Under the pieces are notes generated by a model that saw only the letters and a program-made list of their open reading frames with translations, ran no database searches and was not told the origin of the DNA. Below are positions 1 to 5,221 of a stretch of 5,221 bases of DNA, piece by piece; positions within the stretch are counted from its first letter, which is position 1; every line of letters starts with the position of its first letter. Made by a program: the position numbers and the translations under genes. Source of the stretch: Actinomycetes bacterium (GTDB taxonomy: Bacteria > Actinomycetota > Acidimicrobiia > Acidimicrobiales > Acidimicrobiaceae); NCBI GenBank assembly GCA_021785315.1, contig JAJYFX010000172.1, forward strand, positions 1-5,221, written 5' to 3'.

Positions 1-707
1 TCAATCTTTTGGGCATCGAGAGAAAATACCTTTGCCAAGACCTCCCGCAATCGATAGGGACTTTTGTTCGTGGCCCATACCGTAAGCGTTCCATCGCTTT
101 GATAATCAACTACGCAGGACTGCGGCTCGAGGTATCCCTGATGGTCGCCAGGCGTTGTGTAGGTCTCATCCACAATGTGCTCGGCGTTTCTCAAAGCAGC
201 TTCGGCTGCTTCACGTGAGCCGTGAGCGTCTACCGACTGGATATTGCTACCGGACTGCGGCGTGGCGACGGCACCGAGGTATTCCCAGGGCTTCTCGTGG
301 ACGAGCGGAGCGCCCGGGACGATTGCTTCGCGCGCTGTGGCGACAACTGGAAGCTCTTTGTAGTCGACTTCAATCAGTTCGGCCGCCGCCTCGGCAATTT
401 CCCGTGAGGCCCCCACCACAGCTACGATCGGGTCCCCTACCCGTCGGACTCGGTCGCTCGCCAAAATAGGTACGTCAAAAACTCGTCTTCCATAAAGGTT
501 CGTCGCGACCGGAAGATCCTTTGCGGTAAAGACTCCGAGAACTCCTTCCATCTTTTCTGCGACGGAAGTGTCAATGCTCTCTATCAAAGCCGAAGGATAA
601 TCGCTCCTCTTTACAGCTGCGTAGGCCATTCCCTCGAGCACGACGTCGGCAGTATATTTAATTGCGCCCGTAGCCTTTGCAACCGCGTCAATACGACGTT
701 CTGACAT
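1..707 (-). CDS. Molybdenum hydroxylase large subunit (xanthine dehydrogenase / aldehyde oxidase / CoxL superfamily), N-terminal part
   Basis: This is a partial gene: 235 codons are read before the left edge, against roughly 750-800 residues for a full subunit. Members bind the molybdopterin cofactor and hydroxylate aldehydes, purines, N-heterocycles or CO with partner FAD and [2Fe-2S] subunits. The start (RIDAVAKATGAIKYTADV, residues 5-22) is the typical family N-terminus. The a/b hammerhead domain spans about residues 14-122 and includes TAKDLP (61-66), RVGDPIVAVVG (89-99) and the segment IEVDYKELPVV (112-122). The molybdopterin-binding domain then begins, with PGAPLVHE (131-138), the family-typical GYLEPQSCVV (191-200) and NKSPYRLRE (214-222). 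The ATG at 707 is the only plausible start: an in-frame TAA lies at 725-723, and GAGGG (718-714) sits 6 bases upstream. The catalytic glutamate and any CoxL-type active-site loop lie outside the window, so the substrate cannot be named. Family confidence is high; specific function is unknown. Confidence 0.93.
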   Translation of the reverse strand, partial: MSERRIDAVAKATGAIKYTADVVLEGMAYAAVKRSDYPSALIESIDTSVAEKMEGVLGVFTAKDLPVATNLYGRRVFDVPILASDRVRRVGDPIVAVVGASREIAEAAAELIEVDYKELPVVATAREAIVPGAPLVHEKPWEYLGAVATPQSGSNIQSVDAHGSREAAEAALRNAEHIVDETYTTPGDHQGYLEPQSCVVDYQSDGTLTVWATNKSPYRLREVLAKVFSLDAQKI

Positions 708-1569
708 ATTCCACCCTCTGTTTTACCAGTTACTTATAAAACGAATACACCATTATTTATGCATCACAAAACTGCAACGTAACCCCAAACGGCAACTGCC
801 TTTACGAACCGAATCTATCGGGATGACACCGCAGGCGACTGGAGCATTACAGTTCTACAAACCTAACCAAGTGTCCGCTAAGTCAACACAGTATCAGACT
901 ATCGAACGAAGCAAATGGCAAACGGTATCGAACCCCAACTGTTTATAGTAGCAATCACACTCTCATTTGCTCCTGAAATACGGCAAGGAACAGAAAAATA
1001 TTCTTGCAAAGAGGTTGGTGGCTAAGTCTGTTTGCGCACTGCATGGCCTTGGGAAATTAACTGTCGCGGGTGACATCTGAAAGACACTATTTCCGACCTG
1101 GCGCTAGCAGACTTAGTTAGTGCAGCAGGCATGGGATGACAAAACGGCGTAGGTCTTTCCACTACTCAATGCGAATGTTTGCTGAACTGTTTGTGCAATC
1201 GGCAGGCGTGCTAAATCGACCGGCCGATCCACAATAAGGGATCCCATTTCTAGCCTCGAGTCATAGGGAGCTCCCACACCCGTTTGTTGCCGCCGATACT
1301 CTAAGACTCGCCCCTGAATAGGTTGCTAGCGGCGAATTCCTCTGAATTGAGCAAATCGACAGAAGATCAACGCCCCAAGGTAAGGCTCGAGAAGACTATT
1401 TGCGACAGGTCGGGCGTAAAGTAATTGTGCCGTTATGCAGGCCCATCGAGAGTTAACTTCAACTACGAATTGGTAAAACAAGATCGCGTTCAGGTTTCGG
1501 ACCGACCCGCCAAAAAATTTCGTGAAATTTGCATTGGATAAAGAATGAGGTAGAAAACTAACTTTTTAA
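708..1569. other. Long intergenic region without a convincing gene
   Basis: I read both strands here and found only short open frames without ribosome binding sites or recognisable protein motifs. One example is a plus-strand stretch of about 34 codons around 1345-1455. The minus-strand leader of the molybdenum hydroxylase gene must lie at the left end. Its sequence is AT-rich at about 721-765 (for example TTTTATAAG and ATAAATAATGG on the minus strand), but I could not fix a convincing -35/-10 pair. A perfect inverted repeat at 1515-1530 is listed separately. No tRNA-like cloverleaf was found: a T-loop-like GGGGTTCGATACC on the minus strand near 926-938 lacks a pairing stem. Confidence 0.6.
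1515..1530. repeat. Perfect inverted repeat AAATTTC-GT-GAAATTT (operator-like dyad)
   Basis: Seven-base arms at 1515-1521 and 1524-1530 are perfectly complementary around a 2-base spacer. Compact AT-rich dyads of this size are often binding sites for dimeric regulators, but no regulator gene is visible and the site is about 800 bases from the nearest downstream start. It lies just beyond the probable terminator of the lipoprotein gene. Regulatory function is inference; the symmetry is directly visible. Confidence 0.4.
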
Positions 1570-1630
1570 ACTGTGAACCCATACGACCTACAGCACTATT
1601 TCTCTGCACGTCGTATGGGTAATTCACTGT
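1570..1630 (-). terminator. Long hairpin, probable terminator of the TctC-family gene
   Basis: The core arms ACCCATACGAC (1577-1587) and GTCGTATGGGT (1610-1620) are perfectly complementary over 11 bp around a 22-base loop. The stem can extend outward: 1570-1576 pairs with 1624-1630 with one mismatch and a 3-base bulge (1621-1623). It lies about 24-80 bases beyond the lipoprotein stop codon on the minus strand. The minus-strand sequence that follows is only moderately T-rich (CAGTTTAAAAAGTTAGTTTTC), so the U-tract is imperfect. Intrinsic termination is therefore likely but not certain. The plus-strand side has no T-tract. Confidence 0.55.
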
Positions 1631-1653
1631 CCTATGAATTGCTAATCTTTCTG

Positions 1654-2769
1654 CTAACTTCCATTTACGTAGGTAGAGATTGCCGATGAGTTTTTAACGG
1701 CTGTGACCACTTCGCTCTGGATTGTTGCTCCTGGAACAAAGTTCAGCGGTACACCCTCTTTCGCAGCTTGGGCTATCGTTGACGATTCAGCTACCACCTT
1801 GGCCAGAGCGTCACGAAGAACCGCCAGTCTTGCAGCTGGGATTCCCGGAGGCCCGGCAAGATCATAAGTCAGCGCGCCCAGAGCCAAGGCTTCCTTCACT
1901 GCGCCTGACTGAGCTGCGCTAAGGTTGGCAGAACTCAATGCATCGCTCAATGTTACAGAACCCTTCACCGCAGACTGTAGGTTTGCAAGCGTAGGTTGGA
2001 ACGTAACAAGGAGCGCTTTGGCTTGACCGCCATCGAGCATGGAGCGCATAGGTGGAAGGTTTTCAAACAAATATTGGCCATCTCCCGCCAGGAAACCTTG
2101 CTTCAGGGTCGACGTCGATGTGAACCCGGTTATAAAGGTGTGCGGGATGTTGAACGCCCCAAGGACCACCCTGTTGAACATGTCACCAGTACCGTTGCGG
2201 ACATCGACCACCTTGATGGGGGTCTTGATGGTGAGTAGCTGGCTAAAGCTAGTGACACCGGATTTGGGAGAAGTCAGGAAAACACTGGGCGAGGTACCTG
2301 GCTGTCCAACATAGCTGAGCTTGGACAAATCAAAATTCTGACCAGGCTTCTTCTCAACAAGGCTTGCCATGTCGCCACCGGTGTTCACCATTCCGAGCGT
2401 CAATCCGTCAGGAGATGCAGCTGCCATTTGGTTGGTGCCCACAACTGTGCCGCCGCCGTTGACGTTCTCGACATTTACGGTTGCCCCAAGCGCCGCAGCC
2501 AGACCAGGTGCGATAAGTCTTGCATACTGATCGTAACCACCTCCTGGATTATCAGGCGCAATTAGGGTGATCGTCTTCCCCTTGAAAAACGCAGCCGCTG
2601 CGGCGCTGGCCGAGGTTGTCGCGGTTGTTCCGCTGGTTGTCGCGGTGGATGAGGAGCTAGATCCGCAAGCAGCCAAAACCATGCCAGCGGTAGCTGCCGT
2701 AATGCCAATAAGTGCTGACTTTTTTCTAGTTATTTTATTATTTCTAACAACTGACCTTCTAAATTTCAC
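1654..2769 (-). CDS. TctC/Bug-family tripartite tricarboxylate transporter substrate-binding lipoprotein
   Basis: This is a complete gene of 371 codons that starts with GTG (2769-2767) and ends with TAG. The family captures small organic acids or related solutes outside the membrane and hands them to a TctA/TctB permease. The N-terminus is positively charged (K2, R4, R5, R9, K12, R15-K17), followed by a hydrophobic stretch (about 19-34) and the lipobox L32-A33-A34-C35, so it should be lipid-anchored at C35. Residues 36-60 form a Ser/Thr/Ala linker. The fold begins at KTITLIAPDNPGGGYDQYAR (65-84), the family's ligand-loop region, and continues through VENVNGGGT (100-108) and SPDGLTLG (119-126). 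The mature part of about 337 residues is slightly longer than usual because of the linker. No TctA or TctB gene is visible. The real ligand cannot be read from the sequence. A probable terminator follows, and the gene diverges from the cyclodeaminase-family gene. Confidence 0.92.
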   Translation of the reverse strand: MKFRRSVVRNNKITRKKSALIGITAATAGMVLAACGSSSSSTATTSGTTATTSASAAAAAFFKGKTITLIAPDNPGGGYDQYARLIAPGLAAALGATVNVENVNGGGTVVGTNQMAAASPDGLTLGMVNTGGDMASLVEKKPGQNFDLSKLSYVGQPGTSPSVFLTSPKSGVTSFSQLLTIKTPIKVVDVRNGTGDMFNRVVLGAFNIPHTFITGFTSTSTLKQGFLAGDGQYLFENLPPMRSMLDGGQAKALLVTFQPTLANLQSAVKGSVTLSDALSSANLSAAQSGAVKEALALGALTYDLAGPPGIPAARLAVLRDALAKVVAESSTIAQAAKEGVPLNFVPGATIQSEVVTAVKNSSAISTYVNGS

Positions 2770-2776
2770 TGCTTCA

Positions 2777-2783
2777 CTCCTTT
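2777..2783 (-). promoter_or_regulatory. Ribosome binding site AAAGGAG for the GTG-start lipoprotein gene
   Basis: On the minus strand AAAGGAG is followed by a 7-base spacer (TGAAGCA) and GTG at 2769. This strong match decides the unusual GTG start. It also puts a normal lipoprotein signal peptide at the N-terminus, with C35 at the expected distance. Confidence 0.8.
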
Positions 2784-3154
2784 GATTTATTACGGTTACA
2801 TATTTGGTGGTTATAGCCGAGATTTATTTCGTCCGTCCCGCTGTGTTGGCACGAACTGACAATCTCACACTTCCCGATGATTACCCCCAATCTTCTCAGA
2901 TTCTCTTTCACACAATTCACGCATCGTGTTTCGATTAGATCCCGAAATTAATGATTTAAGACTGCGTATGGTTGCCGATATGCTCTCCAAAAAAGCAACT
3001 ATAACCGATCTACCTGCTCACAAATAAGCAGTCAGTAAATCTCGTCAGCTATTGTCCCGGATACACCGGTTCACGAACGTCAGTCGGCTATCCTTTGAAT
3101 GCTCCAAACTTCGCTAACCCCCTTAGTCAAAGTGCCCCCATTGTATCAGGCAGT

Positions 3155-3239
3155 GATATCCAAGAAATGTCAATAGGTAAAAAAGACCTATGGTAATACC
3201 CTTTTAATCCAACCGGATATCACAATAGCCTGGATATCC
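3155..3239. repeat. Cluster of three GATATC palindromes with an intervening small hairpin
   Basis: GATATC occurs at 3155-3160, 3216-3221 and 3233-3238. The last lies inside the 8-base palindrome GGATATCC (3232-3239), and the last two are 17 bases apart. Between the first and second lies ATAGGT (3173-3178) / ACCTAT (3186-3191), 6 complementary bases around an A-rich 7-base loop. The cluster sits in the divergent intergenic region, where a regulator could act, but it is about 390 bases from the lipoprotein start and about 850 from the other gene. Regulatory function is only a possibility. Confidence 0.3.
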
Positions 3240-3417
3240 TGGCACCTGCCCAGTTTTAGATTTCTAGTATTTCAATGCGACAACGACCGGGGACGTGTAG
3301 ATTACGGCTGCGAGTCGGATTCCCATTCGTCAAATTGTGAGACATGCAACTGGCGGTTGGCACCTTACGCTGCGCGCAAAAGCCTGAATGGACTAGAGAA
3401 ATCTCTCAGTACTGATT

Positions 3418-3439
3418 TTGAGCATGAAGTCTTGAGCAT
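3418..3439. repeat. Short direct repeat TTGAGCAT, two copies
   Basis: Identical 8-base copies lie at 3418-3425 and 3432-3439, start to start 14 bases apart, inside the non-coding gap. No further copies are seen nearby. Chance is a fair explanation. Confidence 0.25.
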
Positions 3440-4056
3440 CGTATCTGATGGGTTAGAGTAAAGACCCGCTAGGCCAGCTTTGGCCATGTGAGGCCTTGAC
3501 ACATCAAGGGCGCTGTTGTCTGGTTCTTTTATCCAGTATCTAGGGATGCAAATGGCCTTCTTGTCGAGATGACGACAGAACTTCAGTCCACAATTCCCTA
3601 TCTGCCAGCGAATGACATTGCCCGCGGACCCGAATTTTAGACAGCAAAAGTGCTGGGTCTGTAGCAGTGCTCCGGTCCGCTTGAAGGCGGCTTTACCAAT
3701 GCGTTTACCAGGCAAGTTGCAAGACAAACGAAGCGGGTACCGCTAGCGTTTGACGCCAGAATCGCTTGCCGGATCGCTCTCCCTGGATTTGATCCCCCGT
3801 CTCGGCGAGTAGGTGATACTTTCTAATCAAGAGACTCACGGAGCTCAAGAAACTGAGACATCGCTGCGATTGCGAGAAGACCTTTAGCTTCTGCAGGATT
3901 GTGATCATCTGACACGACATTGACGCTGTTGAGGTTGGAAGATGGTACAGTCGCTTTCAGTGCCCTTTTTTAATGGGCTCAGCCTATCTTGCCAGCGACC
4001 ATTCTACCCGCTCAGAAGGCACTATTTCTTTCCTCGGAGACTTTAGGGAAGATTCA

Positions 4057-4072
4057 CTTCAATGTTTTGAAG
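4057..4072 (+). repeat. Small perfect hairpin just upstream of the ribosome binding site
   Basis: CTTCAA (4057-4062) and TTGAAG (4067-4072) form a 6 bp stem with a TGTT loop. The stem ends 2 bases before the AAGGAG ribosome binding site of the cyclodeaminase-family gene. In the mRNA it would sit directly 5' of the ribosome landing site, where it could stabilise the transcript end or modulate initiation. That role is inference; only the symmetry is seen. Confidence 0.35.
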
Positions 4073-4074
4073 AT

Positions 4075-4080
4075 AAGGAG
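4075..4080 (+). promoter_or_regulatory. Ribosome binding site AAGGAG that fixes the start at 4087
   Basis: AAGGAG is followed by a 6-base spacer (TTGCAC) and ATG at 4087. The earlier in-frame ATG at 3973 has only a T-rich stretch before it and no ribosome binding site. The site therefore argues that 3973-4086 is leader, not coding sequence. Confidence 0.85.
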
Positions 4081-4086
4081 TTGCAC

Positions 4087-5175
4087 ATGCTCGTGCTCAG
4101 TAATGACGATGTGAAATCGGTTCTCGATATGGAGGGAACCATGTCGGCCCTGAGGATTGGGTACGATGATCTTAACCGTGGTGAAGCAACCTATGGACCC
4201 AGGATAGATTATTACCTACCTACTGGGCGTGACACTGACTACTACCAGTGGGGCAATATGGTGGGAGCGTCTTCAACCTTCGGAGTCGTTGCCGTACGGA
4301 TGAAATCAGATATAGCATCGTGGCCAGAAGGAAAGACTCAGGAAAAATTCTGCGTCAGACCAGGCCTTTTTTGCGGCTTGGTGATGCTCTTTAGTGCTTC
4401 TGATGGCGCGCCGCTAGCAATGATCCAGGATGGATATCTTCAGCATATGCGCGTTGGCGGCTCAATGGGAATTGGCGTTGATCTGCTCGCCAGAAAAGAC
4501 GCGACATCGGTTGGAATCCTCGGATCCGGCGGAATGGCCCGATCATTCCTTGAAGCCTTCGTTCTGGCAAGGCCCATACGCAGCGCAAGGGTGTTCAGCC
4601 CGACCCAAGCAAATAGAGAAGCCTACGCGAAAGAGATGTCCGAGAAACTTGGTATCAGCGTCGAACCGGTTGGCAGTGCAAAAGAGGCTGTTAGCGGCGC
4701 CTTGATCGTAGCTAGTGCTACAGACTCGATGGTTCCCACCTTTGAGCCCGAGTGGCTGAGACCTGGTGCACATGTGGTTTGTGTAACACGAAGGGAACTA
4801 AGCGAGGCGTTGATTTCCCGGGCAGATGTAATTGTACAGCTCGGAATAAATACTGTTCCGTTTGGGACACCGGTGCCAATGATCGAATGGAAGGCGGGAG
4901 GGATTTCCTCTTTCGTGGCGGGAAGTCCCCGCGATAGAGCACGGATACCAGAGTCTCGTGCTGCCTCCACGGGAGAATATCCTTTAATGCTTGATGTTGA
5001 GCGAGGAACAGCACCTGGTCGAAGCACAGCTGAGCAAATAACTTTGTTCGTCGGCACCGGCACGCAAGGATTGCAGTTCGCAGCGGTGGGAGGGCGTGTT
5101 TATCAGGAGGCTGTAAAAAAGGGCCTTGGCCATACGCTGCCGCTTGATTGGTTTCTTCAGGATATTCGGGACTAG
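4087..5175 (+). CDS. Ornithine cyclodeaminase / mu-crystallin family NAD(P)-binding protein, atypical
   Basis: This is a complete gene of 362 codons ending with TAG. The family contains ornithine and lysine cyclodeaminases, some alanine dehydrogenases, ketimine reductases and opine-type enzymes, all NAD(P)-dependent and cytoplasmic. The N-terminus MLVLSNDDVKSVLDMEGTM (1-19) matches the family start, which supports ATG 4087 over the ATG 38 codons upstream. RMKSD (71-75) and HMRVGG (120-125) carry the Lys and Arg usually used to hold the substrate carboxylate. The Rossmann dinucleotide motif is VGILGSGGMARSF (142-154, with G146, G148). GRSTAEQITLF (311-321) and the GTGTQ-containing end are the usual C-terminal part. 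The conserved GGDxPGKxEL segment, which carries the catalytic Asp of ornithine cyclodeaminase, is missing: the equivalent stretch reads AHVVCVTRRELSEALISRAD (228-247). True ornithine cyclodeamination is therefore doubtful. WGNMVG (55-60) and TQEKFCVRPGLFCGL (84-98) resemble a separate subfamily. A downstream gene is coupled 9 bases beyond the stop. Confidence 0.9.
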   Translation: MLVLSNDDVKSVLDMEGTMSALRIGYDDLNRGEATYGPRIDYYLPTGRDTDYYQWGNMVGASSTFGVVAVRMKSDIASWPEGKTQEKFCVRPGLFCGLVMLFSASDGAPLAMIQDGYLQHMRVGGSMGIGVDLLARKDATSVGILGSGGMARSFLEAFVLARPIRSARVFSPTQANREAYAKEMSEKLGISVEPVGSAKEAVSGALIVASATDSMVPTFEPEWLRPGAHVVCVTRRELSEALISRADVIVQLGINTVPFGTPVPMIEWKAGGISSFVAGSPRDRARIPESRAASTGEYPLMLDVERGTAPGRSTAEQITLFVGTGTQGLQFAAVGGRVYQEAVKKGLGHTLPLDWFLQDIRD

Positions 5176-5179
5176 GAGG
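5174..5179 (+). promoter_or_regulatory. Ribosome binding site AGGAGG overlapping the upstream stop codon
   Basis: A full AGGAGG shares its first two bases with the TAG stop of the cyclodeaminase-family gene and stands 5 bases before TTG at 5185. The arrangement implies translational coupling and supports a real gene at the right edge. Confidence 0.7.
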
Positions 5180-5184
5180 CAATA

Positions 5185-5221
5185 TTGACCTGGCGCTACC
5201 TCGAAAACGCTCTAATAAGAC
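5185..5221 (+). CDS. Start of a downstream coupled gene, product unknown (partial)
   Basis: Only 12 codons are visible, reading MTWRYLENALIR from a TTG start (5185-5187), then the sequence ends. The evidence is the perfect AGGAGG 5 bases upstream, the 9-base gap from the preceding stop and an open frame to the edge. Twelve residues are not enough to name a family. The position implies co-transcription with the cyclodeaminase-family gene and probably a shared pathway. Confidence 0.6.
   Translation, partial: MTWRYLENALIR

Larger units (their letters stand above)
2784..4056. other. Long divergent intergenic region, no convincing gene
   Basis: About 1.3 kb separates the two divergent genes. The longest open frame is 120 codons on the minus strand (3365-3727). 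It begins with TTG, has no ribosome binding site, has an irregular Cys-rich composition and no motif I recognise. A second minus-strand frame (3705-3920) has the same problems. A minus-strand frame open from 3969 to a TAG at 3823-3825 has a protein-like end (NPAEAKGLLAIAAMSQFLEL) but no start signal. Promoters for both flanking genes should lie here, but I could not assign a good -35/-10 pair to either. Small repeats are listed separately. The region could hold degraded genes, long leaders or an unrecognised RNA; none of these is demonstrated. Confidence 0.6.

Noticed and set aside
155..469. Plus-strand open frames inside the molybdenum hydroxylase gene
   Set aside because: The minus strand there encodes a clear family protein; the plus frames give Arg/Pro-rich antisense products.
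926..938. T-loop-like GGGGTTCGATACC on the minus strand, possible tRNA
   Set aside because: The flanking bases do not form a T-stem, and no acceptor or anticodon arm was found.
1996..2314. Plus-strand open frames opposite the TctC-family gene
   Set aside because: They are shadows of a complete lipoprotein gene with a strong ribosome binding site and family motifs.
3168..3173. TTGACA on the minus strand as a -35 box for the lipoprotein gene
   Set aside because: The nearest -10-like sequence (TACAAT) is 22 bases away, too far for a standard promoter, and the site is about 400 bases from the start codon.
3472..3485. GGCCA/TGGCC 5 bp hairpin
   Set aside because: It is short, has no T-tract and no relation to a gene end, so it is probably chance.
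3365..3727. Minus-strand open frame of 120 codons
   Set aside because: It begins with TTG without a ribosome binding site, has an irregular Cys-rich composition and no recognisable motif or neighbour context. A chance open frame is more likely, though it cannot be excluded.
3705..3920. Minus-strand open frame of 71 codons
   Set aside because: No ribosome binding site and no recognisable motif; it overlaps other weak frames in the gap.
3962..3978. GCCC-TTTTTTAAT-GGGC small hairpin near the ATG at 3973
   Set aside because: A stem of only 4 bp with a T-rich loop does not fit a terminator or an operator convincingly.
4623..5182. Two minus-strand open frames of 146 and 154 codons opposite the cyclodeaminase-family gene
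   Set aside because: They lie entirely antisense to a well-supported gene and show no family motif.

Overview
The window holds parts of four protein genes separated by unusually long gaps. The organism is probably an actinobacterium of intermediate GC. The main pointer is the lipoprotein signal of the transporter gene: a Leu-Ala-Ala-Cys lipobox followed by a Gly/Ser/Thr/Ala-rich low-complexity linker, a style common in Actinobacteria. There is no rRNA or other marker gene, so this placement is inference only.

Layout: (1) 1-707, minus strand: the N-terminal 235 codons of a molybdenum hydroxylase large subunit (xanthine dehydrogenase / aldehyde oxidase / CoxL superfamily), running off the left edge. 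(2) 708-1653: a gap of about 950 bases with no convincing gene. It contains a perfect 16-base dyad and, at its right end, a long hairpin that probably terminates the next gene. (3) 1654-2769, minus strand: a complete lipoprotein of the TctC/Bug family, the periplasmic-type substrate-binding component of tripartite tricarboxylate transporters, with a GTG start and a strong ribosome binding site. (4) 2784-4086: a gap of about 1.3 kb between divergent genes, with only weak ORFs and several small repeats. (5) 4087-5175, plus strand: a complete ornithine cyclodeaminase / mu-crystallin family protein. Its real start is most likely the ATG at 4087, not the upstream ATG at 3973. (6) 5185-5221, plus strand: the first 12 codons of a tightly coupled downstream gene with a TTG start, running off the right edge.

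How the parts may fit together: a solute-capture lipoprotein, a molybdenum hydroxylase and an imine/amino-acid-type oxidoreductase would suit uptake and breakdown of a small organic, perhaps nitrogen-containing, compound. The two minus-strand genes are separated by about 950 bases and a probable terminator, so they are unlikely to be one operon. The only operon-like pair visible is the cyclodeaminase-family gene and its downstream neighbour. I see no phage genes, transposase, CRISPR array, tRNA or rRNA. I do not see clear evidence of a new biological system. The most useful leads are the atypical catalytic region of the cyclodeaminase-family protein, the transport lipoprotein without visible TctA/TctB partners, and the large non-coding share (roughly 43% of the window).
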